From: Thalassospira sp. MCCC 1A03138
GTDB taxonomy: Bacteria > Pseudomonadota > Alphaproteobacteria > Rhodospirillales > Thalassospiraceae
Assembly (NCBI RefSeq): GCF_002115785.1
Contig: NZ_JFJY01000007.1
Location: 124,001-188,000 of the forward strand
DNA length: 64,000 nt
Direction: 5' to 3'
Both the position numbers and the translations under genes were made by a program. Of the stretch, positions 25,893 to 34,792 are shown in pieces. The notes beneath the pieces were generated by a model. That model searched no databases. It was not told the DNA's origin and saw nothing but the letters and a program-made list of their open reading frames with translations. Numbering within the stretch: the first letter of the stretch is position 1; every line of letters begins with the position of its first letter.

Positions 25893-26858
25893 TTATTTAT
25901 CGGTCTTGTTTTTGCCCTTGGCGTCGCTTTGGCGGTCCTCACCTTCGGCCGAGAAATTGGTGAAATACTGCCCGGCATCGACAATACCACGGCGGATTTC
26001 ACGCGTACGGCTGAACAGGTCGAACAGTTTTTCGCCCTCGCCCCAGCGGATCGCGCGTTGCAACGCCATCAAATCTTCCTGAAAACGGCCAAGAACCTCA
26101 AGGACCGCTTCGCGGTTATTCAAAAACACGTCGCGCCACATCGTCGGGTCGGATGCGGCAATACGGGTGAAATCACGGAAACCCGATGCGGAAAACTTGA
26201 TGACTTCCTGACGCAGTGCATCTTCAAGATCGGTTGCCGTCCCGACGATGGTATAGGCGATCAGATGCGGCAGATGCGATGTGATGCCAAGAATGCGATC
26301 ATGATGATCTGCATCCATGCATTCGACTTTCATGCCACATGCTTCCCAAAGGGCCTGCACGCGTGCGGTCGCACTTTCCTTTTCACCGGGAACCGGGGTC
26401 AGGATGCACCACCGGCCTTCGAACAGTTCGGGAAAACCGGAATCCGGTCCGGAATGTTCGGTCCCGGCCAAAGGATGACCCGGCACGAACGAGACGCCTT
26501 CGTCAAGATGCGGGGCGATGTCGCGAATGACCGCCTGTTTGACCGACCCGACGTCGGAAACAATCGCACCCTTTTTAAGTTTTCCGGCAAGCTGTGCGCC
26601 GATGGCTTCATTGGCCCCAACCGGCGCACAGATCATCACCAGATCGGCATCCTTAACCGCTTCCTTGATGTCGCAATAAGCTTCATCGGCGATACCCAGT
26701 TCAAGCACCCGGTCACGGGTGGCTTCGGAACGCACGGCACAGGTGATTTTTTTCGCCAGACCGTCGCGCAGGATACGACGGGCAAGTGACGAGCCAATCA
26801 GCCCCATGCCGATAAAGGCAACGGTATCAAAAAGCGGTTCGGATGCGGTGTTGGTCAT
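25893..26858 (-). CDS. tyrC: Prephenate/arogenate dehydrogenase (TyrC type)
   Basis: A 321-residue NAD-dependent dehydrogenase of tyrosine synthesis. The Rossmann motif VAFIGMGLIGSSLARRI starts at about residue 12. The substrate-binding segment GHPLAGTEHSGPDSG, with the catalytic histidine in the HPLAG motif, is clear. There is no chorismate mutase domain; one is encoded separately upstream in the same operon. Cyclohexadienyl specificity is the family norm next to HisC. The ATG lies one base after the hisC stop. Confidence 0.92.
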   Translation of the reverse strand: MTNTASEPLFDTVAFIGMGLIGSSLARRILRDGLAKKITCAVRSEATRDRVLELGIADEAYCDIKEAVKDADLVMICAPVGANEAIGAQLAGKLKKGAIVSDVGSVKQAVIRDIAPHLDEGVSFVPGHPLAGTEHSGPDSGFPELFEGRWCILTPVPGEKESATARVQALWEACGMKVECMDADHHDRILGITSHLPHLIAYTIVGTATDLEDALRQEVIKFSASGFRDFTRIAASDPTMWRDVFLNNREAVLEVLGRFQEDLMALQRAIRWGEGEKLFDLFSRTREIRRGIVDAGQYFTNFSAEGEDRQSDAKGKNKTDK

Positions 26859-26859
26859 T

Positions 26860-27957
26860 TTACCTGTTCACAAAGTCTTTGATCGCCTGAAGGCAGATTT
26901 CCATTTCTTCCTTCGTACCGATGGAAATACGCAACATCTGCGGCAGGCCATAGGCCCCAATTTTGCGCGGGATAACGCCCTGTGCCATCATGAAATCATT
27001 GGCAGCATCGGCGTTTTTGCCTTCTTCCTTGGGGAATTCGACCAGAACAAAGTTGCCATAGCTCGGATGGGCGATCAGACCGTCAATCGCGTTCACCTGA
27101 TCACGGAACCACGCCAGCGTTTCGGCATTGTGACGCACGCAGGCATTGACGAATTCATCATCATCCAGTGCCGCAAGACCGGCTTCCTGTGTCGGAAGTG
27201 CAACGTTAAACGGATTACGCAGGCGTTGCAGAACATCGGCAACATCAACCGGCGCATAGCACCAGCCAAGGCGAATGCCACCAAGACCATAAATCTTGGA
27301 GAAGGTGCGGGTCATGACGGTATTTTTACCGGCACGCACCAGTTCTTCACCGGCAGAATAATCTTCCTGACCGGTCATGAATTCGGCATAAGCCGCATCA
27401 ACGACCAGAACGATATCTTCGCGCAAGCCATCACGCAGGCGTTTCATTTCCGCATCATTGATGTAGGTGCCCGTCGGATTGTTCGGGTTCGCGACAAAAA
27501 CGATTTTGGTTTTTTCGGTCACAGCGGCCAGCAACGCATCAACGCTGGTGGTCATATTGGTCTCGGCCGCAGTCACCGGAACCGCACCGACACCCTTGGC
27601 CGCAATCGGATACATCAGGAAGCCATGCTGCGAATACAGTACTTCATCCCCCGGACCAGCATAGGCACGGATCAGAAGGGTGATCAACTCGTCCGAGCCG
27701 GCACCGCAGACAATCTGATCGGCTTCAATATTGTATTTTTCAGCCAGTTTGTTGCGCAGCGCCTCGCAACCACCATCGGGATATCGATGCAGCTTTTCAG
27801 CCGACTTGCGCAGGGCCTCGATGGCCTTGGGGCTTGGGCCAAGCGCGCCTTCGTTTGATGAAAGCTTGATTACGCGGGTTGCACCATCGGTGCGCGACTT
27901 GCCGCCAACATAAGGCGCAATATCAAGAATTCCGGGACGTGGGGTGGGCGCAGACAT
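26860..27957 (-). CDS. hisC: Histidinol-phosphate/aromatic aminotransferase
   Basis: A class I/II PLP aminotransferase of 365 residues. The PLP lysine lies in TRTFSKIYGLGGIRLGW. The phosphate- and substrate-binding parts LSSNEGALGPSPKAIE near the start and VCGAGSDELI are those of HisC. It sits between chorismate mutase and tyrC, so it probably also transaminates prephenate or phenylpyruvate in addition to imidazole-acetol phosphate. Confidence 0.9.
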   Translation of the reverse strand: MSAPTPRPGILDIAPYVGGKSRTDGATRVIKLSSNEGALGPSPKAIEALRKSAEKLHRYPDGGCEALRNKLAEKYNIEADQIVCGAGSDELITLLIRAYAGPGDEVLYSQHGFLMYPIAAKGVGAVPVTAAETNMTTSVDALLAAVTEKTKIVFVANPNNPTGTYINDAEMKRLRDGLREDIVLVVDAAYAEFMTGQEDYSAGEELVRAGKNTVMTRTFSKIYGLGGIRLGWCYAPVDVADVLQRLRNPFNVALPTQEAGLAALDDDEFVNACVRHNAETLAWFRDQVNAIDGLIAHPSYGNFVLVEFPKEEGKNADAANDFMMAQGVIPRKIGAYGLPQMLRISIGTKEEMEICLQAIKDFVNR

Positions 27958-28010
27958 TTCCTAGTTTCTCCCAGTGGGCAGGGCCGGTGACAATCAACCG
28001 ACCGGTATTA

Positions 28011-28904
28011 TCAACTCAGCGCGTCTTCAGGAATCGGCACGCCATAGGCACCGACAACACTGAGCCCTTCGGGATCAAGTCCCTGATCGGTCAGTGCGCG
28101 CTGAAACGCTTCGGCGCGATTACAAAAGAATCCCGGCACATCAACAAGAACAAAACGCCGATCACCACTTTCATCGGCAGAAAAGCCAAGGATTGCCGAA
28201 CCATCGATGCCATTCGCAATTTTTTTGCGCGCCGTATCCATCGAAATCTCGTTTGGCAGGCTGACGATAAACAGCGTGCGATCATCCCCGCTTTCTTCAA
28301 GCTCGATTGCCGAAAGGACAAATCCTTCGGTCTGCTCACCCCGTCCGACCGGACGCCCGCCAAATGGCAGTTTCGAGACAATGCGCACCGGGCTGTCATC
28401 GGACAGCAAAGTCCACCACGGCTGTGCTTCACCAAGTTCCGGTTTCGGGAACACACCGACCGCCGCACGGCCTTCTTCAAGGGCGTAAAATGCCTCGCGC
28501 GGGGTATCGAATTCGACGATTTCGTTGAGGCAGCCAAAATTAAGGCGCGCCAGTTCCCAGCAATCAACCCCGTCGGCATTGCGGCAAAGGGCAACCGTAT
28601 AAGGAGCTTCAAGACGCGTTCCGGCAGCGATCATTTCGCGCCAGATCTGGATCAGGGCTGTTTTCGGAAAGGCACCATCGTGACGATCAACCAGTGTACG
28701 CATGATACGGGCTTCACGTGCCGGACGATAGGGCACCTTGACCTTGCCACCGGCCGCAATCACCCGGTCCTTATAGGCCCCGACCGCCTGTACAACCTTG
28801 GTGCGCCGAATGATCAGGGATTGCAGAGCCTGATCGATATCATCGATTTCCGCCCTCAGCCCGTTCAGGTCAAGATTTGCTAAATTTTCGTCGCTTTGCG
28901 CCAT
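28011..28904 (-). CDS. Chorismate mutase with a prephenate-dehydratase-like C-terminal domain
   Basis: From the ATG at 28904 the protein has 297 residues. The TTG 18 bases upstream was rejected. Residues about 15-95 form the AroQ-class mutase domain, with LRAEIDDIDQALQSLIIRR and VPYRPAREARIMRTL. The rest resembles a prephenate dehydratase scaffold (TPREAFYALEEGRAAVGVFP) followed by an ACT-like tail (RRFVLVDVPGFF). I do not see the TRF or ESR motifs of active dehydratases, so this part may be regulatory or inactive. It heads the operon with hisC and tyrC and is divergent from metX. Confidence 0.86.
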   Translation of the reverse strand: MAQSDENLANLDLNGLRAEIDDIDQALQSLIIRRTKVVQAVGAYKDRVIAAGGKVKVPYRPAREARIMRTLVDRHDGAFPKTALIQIWREMIAAGTRLEAPYTVALCRNADGVDCWELARLNFGCLNEIVEFDTPREAFYALEEGRAAVGVFPKPELGEAQPWWTLLSDDSPVRIVSKLPFGGRPVGRGEQTEGFVLSAIELEESGDDRTLFIVSLPNEISMDTARKKIANGIDGSAILGFSADESGDRRFVLVDVPGFFCNRAEAFQRALTDQGLDPEGLSVVGAYGVPIPEDALS

Positions 28905-28968
28905 GATCCGCTCTTTTCTCAAACGGCGCCCAGTATTAGGACAGGGCAGCCGAAAAGCAAAGAAAAGA

Positions 28969-28997
28969 TTGACTAAATCCCGCTCTATTCCTAGCTA
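28969..28997 (+). promoter_or_regulatory. Candidate promoter of metXW
   Basis: TTGACT (28969-28974), a 17-bp spacer and TAGCTA (28992-28997) lie about 85 bases before the metX start. The -10 is a poor match. Confidence 0.4.
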
Positions 28998-29002
28998 GAA
29001 CA

Positions 29003-29033
29003 GGCTTGTTTCCTTCGATAGCAAGGAACAGCC
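29003..29033 (+). promoter_or_regulatory. Leader hairpin upstream of metX
   Basis: GGCT(t)G(t)TTCCTT, a seven-base loop and AAGGAACAGCC make a bulged stem of about 11 pairs in the metX leader, ending 48 bases before the ATG. It does not match the SAM-II riboswitch pattern that precedes metX or metA in other alphaproteobacteria. Confidence 0.4.
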
Positions 29034-29081
29034 AGCACTGCCTGCAAGAAAAACAACCTAATCAAAGGGAAACGGACATTC

Positions 29082-30242
29082 ATGTCGACCGCGGCCAGAA
29101 CGGATCAGCGCAGCAAACTTCCCGGCCATCACATGGTCCTTGGGGAGACCGAAAAGCTGCGCCTTGATAGCGGCATCGAATTCGGGCCGTTCACCATTGC
29201 CTATCAGACATATGGCGAACTTAACGCCGACAAAACCAACGCCATTCTGGTCTGCCATGCGCTAACCGGGGATCAGTATGTCGCCGATGAAGTCCACCCG
29301 ATCACCGGCAAGGAAGGCTGGTGGCGTGAAATCGTCGGGTCGGGCAAAATCATCGATACCAACAAATATTTCGTCATTTGTTCGAACGTGATTGGCGGTT
29401 GCCTGGGAAGTACCGGGCCCAAGGAAATCAACCCGGCTACCGGCAAGCCCTGGGGCCTTGATTTCCCGGTGATCACGATTGCCGATATGGTGCGTGCGCA
29501 GACCATGCTGATTGATGCATTGGGCATCGATACCCTGTTTGCGGTTATTGGCGGCTCGATGGGCGGCATGCAGGTTCTTGAATGGTGCAAAAGCTATTCC
29601 CATCGCGTTTTTGCCGCCGCCCCGATTGCAACCAGCTTCCGCCATTCGGCGCAAAACATCGCGTTTCACGAAGTCGGGCGTCAGGCGGTCATGGCCGATC
29701 CGGACTGGTGCGGGGGCAATTACCTGCTTGAAGGCAAAAAGCCTTCCCGCGGGTTGGCCGTGGCGCGGATGACCGCGCACATCACCTATCTGTCGCAACC
29801 GGCCCTGCATCGCAAATTCGGCCGCAAGCTTCAGAACCGTGGCGCAATTACCTATAGCTTCGATCACGATTTCCAGATCGAAAGCTATCTGCGCCATCAG
29901 GGCAAAAGCTTCGTCGACCGGTTTGACGCCAACAGCTACCTTTATATCACGCGCGCGATGGATTATTTCGATCTATCCGCCGATGCCGAAGGCCGCCTTG
30001 GCGAGGCATTTGTTGGCTGCAAAACCCGTTTCTGTGTCATTTCATTTTCCAGCGACTGGTGCTTTACCACCGCCGAAAGCCGCCAGCTTGCCCATGCACT
30101 GAATGCATCATCGTGCAATGTCAGTTGTGTCGAAATCGAAAGCGACAAGGGGCATGATGCCTTCCTGCTCGACGAGCCGGATTTCCATATGGTGTTAAGT
30201 GGCTTTATCGAAGGCGCTGCTGAAATCCGGGGATTGAAATAG
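29082..30242 (+). CDS. metX: Homoserine O-acyltransferase (MetX)
   Basis: It activates homoserine for methionine synthesis, normally with acetyl-CoA. It has 386 residues and an alpha/beta-hydrolase fold. The nucleophile serine lies in IGGSMGGMQ (residue 159). The oxyanion region is [12 protein letters not shown] and the GCLGSTGP motif is present. The catalytic His/Asp are near the end (KGHDAFLLD). metW follows after three bases. The acyl donor (acetyl or succinyl) cannot be read from the sequence by eye. Confidence 0.95.
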   Translation: MSTAARTDQRSKLPGHHMVLGETEKLRLDSGIEFGPFTIAYQTYGELNADKTNAILVCHALTGDQYVADEVHPITGKEGWWREIVGSGKIIDTNKYFVICSNVIGGCLGSTGPKEINPATGKPWGLDFPVITIADMVRAQTMLIDALGIDTLFAVIGGSMGGMQVLEWCKSYSHRVFAAAPIATSFRHSAQNIAFHEVGRQAVMADPDWCGGNYLLEGKKPSRGLAVARMTAHITYLSQPALHRKFGRKLQNRGAITYSFDHDFQIESYLRHQGKSFVDRFDANSYLYITRAMDYFDLSADAEGRLGEAFVGCKTRFCVISFSSDWCFTTAESRQLAHALNASSCNVSCVEIESDKGHDAFLLDEPDFHMVLSGFIEGAAEIRGLK

Positions 30243-30245
30243 GTT

Positions 30246-30890
30246 ATGAATCACTCTTTACCAAACGCGACCGGCGTTATCCCGAATGACCGCATTCGTG
30301 TCGACCTCCAGCTGATTGCCGATATGGTCGAACCGGGTACGCGCGTGCTTGATATCGGATGCGGCGATGGTGAATTGCTGGGTTATCTGACGCGCAGCAA
30401 GGATGTTGACGGTCGCGGACTTGAACTATCCAACGAGGGGGTGCGCAATTGCGTGGCACAGGGTCTTCCGGTGATGCAGGGCGATGCGGATCGTGATCTT
30501 GGCGATTATCCCGACGGGGCGTTTGATTACGCCATCCTCAGCCAGACATTGCAGGCGACCAACCGCCCGAAACAGGTTCTGACCGAATTGCTTCGCATCG
30601 GTCAGAAAGCCATCGTTTCCTTCCCGAATTTCGGTCATTGGCGTGCGCGGTTTGATCTGATGTTCCGCGGGCGCATGCCGCAAAACCCGAACCTGCCGAT
30701 CATGTGGTACGAAACCCCGAACATCCATTTTTGTACCGTCCGGGATTTTGTCGCCCTTTGTGATGAATGCGGCTTTAAAATCGAACGGTCGATGGTGCTG
30801 AACGAAAGCGGATCGAAAGTCAGCCTGGACAGCCATTCCCGGCTGGCCAACTTCTTTGGCAATCAGGCGCTTTTCATGCTGAGCAAATAG
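30246..30890 (+). CDS. metW: Methionine biosynthesis protein MetW
   Basis: A 214-residue methyltransferase-fold protein. The SAM-binding motif VLDIGCGDGELL is at about residue 36, followed by GLELSNEGVRNCVAQGL. MetW is encoded with MetX in many proteobacteria and stimulates its activity in some. The gene starts three bases after the metX stop and is followed by a strong terminator. Confidence 0.95.
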   Translation: MNHSLPNATGVIPNDRIRVDLQLIADMVEPGTRVLDIGCGDGELLGYLTRSKDVDGRGLELSNEGVRNCVAQGLPVMQGDADRDLGDYPDGAFDYAILSQTLQATNRPKQVLTELLRIGQKAIVSFPNFGHWRARFDLMFRGRMPQNPNLPIMWYETPNIHFCTVRDFVALCDECGFKIERSMVLNESGSKVSLDSHSRLANFFGNQALFMLSK

Positions 30891-30911
30891 CACTGCCATT
30901 TTCCGGATTAA

Positions 30912-30938
30912 AAAGGCCGCAGCAAATCTGCGGCCTTT
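30912..30938 (+). terminator. Rho-independent terminator of metXW
   Basis: AAAGGCCGCAG, a five-base loop and CTGCGGCCTTT form an 11-bp stem, followed by TGTCATTTTT, 21 bases after the metW stop. Confidence 0.85.
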
Positions 30939-31008
30939 GTCATTTTTGCTGTCACATTTTCCCCCTCCCCCCGTCAGATGACGAGCATGATCACGTGATG
31001 GGGACGTT

Positions 31009-31878
31009 ATGGCAGTTTCATCGATCTACCAATTCACACGCAAGGCAGTACTGATTATTGGCATCGGGCTCTTGGCCGCCTGTTCGCAAAAGGCCGAAAC
31101 CCTGAAAATCACGGTCACCCAGTTTGGCAGCGCGACCGAGGATGCCTTTGAAGCCTATGGCACGGCACAGACCGCACAGTTTGCGCCAGCGCCAAAATCG
31201 CAAAACGCCCGGCAATCGGAATTCATCGCGAATATGGAAGCCTTCACAGGCAAGGTGACGCCATCCAATCTGCCGACCCTGCTTGATCCGGATGCGGTTA
31301 AAATCGATCCGAATGTTGCGCAACAATGGCAAAAGACACTGGCCAGCCTGCGAAACCAGTATCAGCAATTTGTCGCGATTTTCGACCAGATCGAAGCGGG
31401 ATCGGCACTTGGGGCATCGGCGGTAACGGATTCCGGTCCGATCCTTGAAAAACTGCGCAGTCAGCTTGACGCCATTACCAACGACCTGGCCAAAGACCCG
31501 CCGCAATTTCTGGTGCGCCGTGGCACACTGATTGCCGATTTGAACAAAATCCGTTCCGAACCGAACGATGATGACGATGCCAAATCACTGCGTCTGCAAA
31601 TCTGGTGGCAGGATTGGAACGCTTTGATAGCCGAAGAAAAACTGCTTCAGGCACATACACTGCGAAGTTTCATGGCGGCATCTGCGTTGGGCAGACATTT
31701 GCAAACGCAGATCGATAATTACGCCAAGCTGGATGTAAATGCCCTGATCGGGGCTGCCGAACAAGGCATAACACTGGTCGGAAAGGTGCGCAGCCTGTCC
31801 ACAACGGAACTTGTCGCCGAGGGCCGCAATCTGTTTGAGACCGCAACCGGCAGCACAATAGCCATACCGGCACAATAG
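31009..31878 (+). CDS. Uncharacterised lipoprotein
   Basis: A 289-residue protein I do not recognise. A signal peptide (residues about 11-24) ends in the lipobox LLAAC, placing a lipidated cysteine at residue 25. The mature part is mostly helical, with Gln/Asn/Ala-rich stretches and a short acidic loop (NDDDDAK) near residue 187. There are no cysteines after the lipobox and no known catalytic motif. It precedes a 96-residue helical protein by 10 bases in the same direction, so they probably form an operon. Confidence 0.78.
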   Translation: MAVSSIYQFTRKAVLIIGIGLLAACSQKAETLKITVTQFGSATEDAFEAYGTAQTAQFAPAPKSQNARQSEFIANMEAFTGKVTPSNLPTLLDPDAVKIDPNVAQQWQKTLASLRNQYQQFVAIFDQIEAGSALGASAVTDSGPILEKLRSQLDAITNDLAKDPPQFLVRRGTLIADLNKIRSEPNDDDDAKSLRLQIWWQDWNALIAEEKLLQAHTLRSFMAASALGRHLQTQIDNYAKLDVNALIGAAEQGITLVGKVRSLSTTELVAEGRNLFETATGSTIAIPAQ

Positions 31879-31888
31879 GGAGATTCCC

Positions 31889-32179
31889 ATGAACAATCTT
31901 GATGAATTGATCCGCGCGGCCAAAAACAGCTTTGTTGAAATTGACGCAGCCTATCAGGCAGCCGACATCAACGAAAAACTGGTGATGGCCGAAACGCGCA
32001 ACAAGGCCGCCGATCAGCTTATAGCGCTTCAGGCCAAGCGACTGATCCGGAATGCATCGGCAATTACCGATGCGGATATAACCGAGATGAAGAACCTTAA
32101 AGACCGGATCGACGATGCCGCCCAAATCCAAACAGCCCTGCTGCAATTTGTCGGGTTGCTGGCAAAATTTGTCGGTTAA
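31889..32179 (+). CDS. Uncharacterised small helical protein
   Basis: A 96-residue soluble protein with a GGGAG ribosome site. Nearly the whole chain is predicted to be helical with heptad-like spacing (ELIRAAKNSFVEIDAAY and ITEMKNLKDRIDDAAQIQTALLQFVGLL). There is no signal peptide. It is probably co-expressed with the lipoprotein upstream, so it may be a cytoplasmic partner, although the lipoprotein is on the other side of the membrane. Its last four bases overlap the end of the convergent moaE. Confidence 0.7.
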   Translation: MNNLDELIRAAKNSFVEIDAAYQAADINEKLVMAETRNKAADQLIALQAKRLIRNASAITDADITEMKNLKDRIDDAAQIQTALLQFVGLLAKFVG

Positions 32180-32634
32180 TCAGTGTTCCAGCGATCGGCA
32201 TCGGCATCGTCCGATGCCTTCGCTGTGACCCAGTGATCGCCTTTGGGGGTCTGTTCGCGTTTCCAGAAGGGCGCACGGGTTTTAAGGAAATCCATGATGA
32301 AGTCGCAGGCTTCGAACGCGGCGCGACGATGGGCCGACAACGTGATCACCAAGACAATCCGTTCACCGGGTAACATACGCCCGAACCGATGCACAATCCG
32401 CACATCATCAAGCGGCCAGCGTCTGGCGGCCTCGTCTGCGATATGTTCAAGTTCGCGTTCGGTCATCCCCGGATAGTGATCAAGGGTCAGAGCCGAAACC
32501 TGATCACCGCCATGAATATCACGCACCAGTCCAACGAAACTGACCGCCGCCCCGATATCGGTACGGCCATCGGTCAGGGCTGCCAGTTCGGCGCCCGGAT
32601 CAAAATCGTTTTCCTGAACGGATATGCGTGCCAT
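32176..32634 (-). CDS. moaE: Molybdopterin synthase catalytic subunit MoaE
   Basis: The large subunit of molybdopterin synthase, which inserts sulfur into precursor Z. It has 152 residues. Family motifs are FVGLVRD, LTLDHYPGMTERE, HRFGRMLPGE, AHRRAAFEACDFIMDFLKTRAPFWKRE (the last with the catalytic lysine), and a W ending. The MoaD sulfur carrier is not encoded beside it here: only 24 bases separate it from pgsA. Confidence 0.93.
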   Translation of the reverse strand: MARISVQENDFDPGAELAALTDGRTDIGAAVSFVGLVRDIHGGDQVSALTLDHYPGMTERELEHIADEAARRWPLDDVRIVHRFGRMLPGERIVLVITLSAHRRAAFEACDFIMDFLKTRAPFWKREQTPKGDHWVTAKASDDADADRWNTD

Positions 32635-32658
32635 GCGGAACCTTATCCTATGCAGCCC

Positions 32659-33210
32659 TTAATCAAGATGCTTCAGCCCGGTGCGAAGATAGATATACCC
32701 GGTCTGAACCGTCACCAGCCCGGCAATCCATAACAGAATATCACCTATCAGTATCGACGGGATCATGTCCGGCGACGCATCGCCAACCAGAAGAAACCCG
32801 ATGGCAAGGATTTGTGCCGTGGTTTTCCATTTCGCAAGCACTGTCACCGGCAGCGGTACTTTCAGTTCGGCCAGATGTTCGCGCAGGCCCGACACCATGA
32901 TTTCCCGGCACATGATGATCACTGCCGGCAAAACAGCCAGACCGGAAATACGTTCAAACGCCACCATCATCATCAGGGCGGCGGCAACCAAAAGCTTGTC
33001 CGCGATGGGATCAAGGAACCGGCCAAGCGGCGAAACCACATTCATGCTACGCGCAAGGTAGCCATCAAAAAAGTCCGTCACCCCTGCAAAGGCAAACAGC
33101 ACAAACCCGATCCAGTTACCAACCGGTCCGTTGATATAGAAGGACGCGACCAATGCCGGAATCACGATGATGCGCGACAATGTCAGCAGATTGGGAATCT
33201 GGTTTTTCAT
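32659..33210 (-). CDS. pgsA: CDP-diacylglycerol--glycerol-3-phosphate 3-phosphatidyltransferase
   Basis: The committed step of phosphatidylglycerol synthesis. It has 183 residues from the ATG at 33210, the usual length. The longer reading upstream is not conserved. The CDP-alcohol phosphotransferase motif reads DG-YL-AR-N8-G-N3-D-N3-D (within FFDGYLARSMNVVSPLG and RFLDPIADK). Four or five membrane segments follow the pattern of PgsA. Confidence 0.93.
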   Translation of the reverse strand: MKNQIPNLLTLSRIIVIPALVASFYINGPVGNWIGFVLFAFAGVTDFFDGYLARSMNVVSPLGRFLDPIADKLLVAAALMMMVAFERISGLAVLPAVIIMCREIMVSGLREHLAELKVPLPVTVLAKWKTTAQILAIGFLLVGDASPDMIPSILIGDILLWIAGLVTVQTGYIYLRTGLKHLD

Positions 33211-33309
33211 GAGGGGCCTGTTTGCGGGTATGTGCGGCAGCAATAAAATTTCGGATGACCTGTTATGAGCCAAACCGCACAATTATTAAAGTCTTGAATA
33301 TATGACAAC

Positions 33310-33352
33310 AAGGGCGATGTTTCAGATGTCAAACAACCGAAACATCGCCCTT
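33310..33352 (-). terminator. Long-stem terminator of the uracil permease gene
   Basis: AAGGGCGATGTTTC and GAAACATCGCCCTT form a perfect 14-bp stem with a 15-base loop, 15 bases past the permease stop. The T-run on the minus side is interrupted (TTGTTG). Confidence 0.65.
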
Positions 33353-33366
33353 GCGTTTCAAACGCC

Positions 33367-34662
33367 TCAGTCCGCGGGGGCCTCGGATGATTTGCGACCA
33401 ATGCTGAGCAACTGGTAGAGAATGATTGCCGCAAGCGTCGCCGTGCCGATCCCGCCAATCGCGAAACCGCCAAATTTCACCGTGAAGTCGCCGCCCCCGA
33501 AAATAAGGGTGATGCCAACGGTGAAAAGATTGCGCGGATCGGAAAAATCGACCCGGTTATCCACCCAAAGGCGCACCATCGCCGCTGCGATAAGTCCAAA
33601 TACCGCAACACCAAGCCCGCCCAGAACCGGTGCCGGGATGGTATGGAGCAACGCCCCGAATTTCGGCGAAAAGCCCAGCAGGATTGCAATGACAGCCGCA
33701 ATCACAAAGATCAGGGTCGAAAAGACGCGAGTGACGGCCATGACACCCATGTTTTCAACATAGGTGGTCACCCCCGTACCGCCGCCCGACCCGGCAAGCA
33801 TGGTTGCCAGACCATCGCCGACAAAGCCACGGCCGATATAGCGATCCATATTCTGTTTGGTCATGCCGCCAATCGCTTTGATATGACCGAGGTTCTCCGC
33901 CACCAGAATGAAGGCGACAGGTGCGATCATGACCATCGCCGAATTTTCAAACCGTGGCGCGACAAACGCTGGCATCCCAAACCATGCGGCTTGCGACAAT
34001 TCGGAGAAATCAATCACGGGCATCAGGCCCAAACCATTGCCAAGAACCAGCACCAACACATAACCGGCCAGAATTCCAATCAGAATCGATACACGACGCA
34101 CAGAAACCGGCGCATAGACAGAAACCATCGCCACCGACAGCAATGTCAGAAGAGCCACCAGCATATGCATGTTATCGCCCGTGATGCCATTGATCCCGAC
34201 CGGCGCCAGATTAAGCCCAATCGCTGCGCCAACCGCACCGGTGACCGCAGGCGGCATCAGTTTTTCCACCCAGCCAGTCCCGGTCGCCATCACAATCAAA
34301 CCGATCACGGCATAAAGCGCACCAGCAGCGATGATCCCGCCAAGGGCCCCACCAATATCCGGGTTTGGTCCCGATCCAGCATAACCGGTGGCGGCAATCA
34401 CCACGGCGATAAAGGCAAAGGACGAGCCCAGATAACTCGGTACACGGCCCGCCGTGCAGATGAAGAAGATCAGGGTGCCGATACCGGAAAACAGGATCGC
34501 CAGATTGGGATCAAACCCCATCAGAAGCGGGCCAAGAATGGTTGCCCCCGACATGGCAACAAGGTGCTGCAAGCCCATCGGGAACATCGCGCCCCACGGC
34601 AGACGTTCATCAGGCATGACAGTAGAAGACCGGGTCAGAGACCAGGAAGGAAAGTATCGCAT
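33367..34662 (-). CDS. uraA: NCS2-family uracil/pyrimidine permease (UraA/RutG-like)
   Basis: A 431-residue symporter with 14 membrane segments expected. Family motifs include QHLVAMSGATILGPLLMGFDPN near the N-terminus, VAENLGHIKAIGG (NCS2 signature) and IPAPVLGGLGVAVFGLIAA. AAGGAAACC precedes the ATG at 34662; residue 16 (MPDERLPWG) is an alternative start. UraA/RutG-type uracil transport is the family inference. Confidence 0.88.
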   Translation of the reverse strand: MRYFPSWSLTRSSTVMPDERLPWGAMFPMGLQHLVAMSGATILGPLLMGFDPNLAILFSGIGTLIFFICTAGRVPSYLGSSFAFIAVVIAATGYAGSGPNPDIGGALGGIIAAGALYAVIGLIVMATGTGWVEKLMPPAVTGAVGAAIGLNLAPVGINGITGDNMHMLVALLTLLSVAMVSVYAPVSVRRVSILIGILAGYVLVLVLGNGLGLMPVIDFSELSQAAWFGMPAFVAPRFENSAMVMIAPVAFILVAENLGHIKAIGGMTKQNMDRYIGRGFVGDGLATMLAGSGGGTGVTTYVENMGVMAVTRVFSTLIFVIAAVIAILLGFSPKFGALLHTIPAPVLGGLGVAVFGLIAAAMVRLWVDNRVDFSDPRNLFTVGITLIFGGGDFTVKFGGFAIGGIGTATLAAIILYQLLSIGRKSSEAPAD

Positions 34663-34687
34663 CGGTTTCCTTAAGCTGACTTTTAGA

Positions 34688-34703
34688 CGTTACCCCAGTA
34701 ACG
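34688..34703. promoter_or_regulatory. Palindrome in the uracil permease leader
   Basis: CGTTAC-CCCA-GTAACG is a 6-4-6 inverted repeat 26-41 bp upstream of the permease ATG, placed to act on initiation or translation. I cannot name a regulator. Confidence 0.4.
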
Positions 34704-34792
34704 CACTCTGCCCGATCAGCATGGCGCGTTATCAAACCGCGTCGGGTATCGCGCCCTGACCGGCAAAAAGCAAGATGCCTGCCACAGGTTTT

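Noticed and set aside
28923-29081. SAM-II riboswitch upstream of metX
   Set aside because: The conserved GATTT...GCTAAA-type segments and pseudoknot were not found; only a different bulged hairpin is present.
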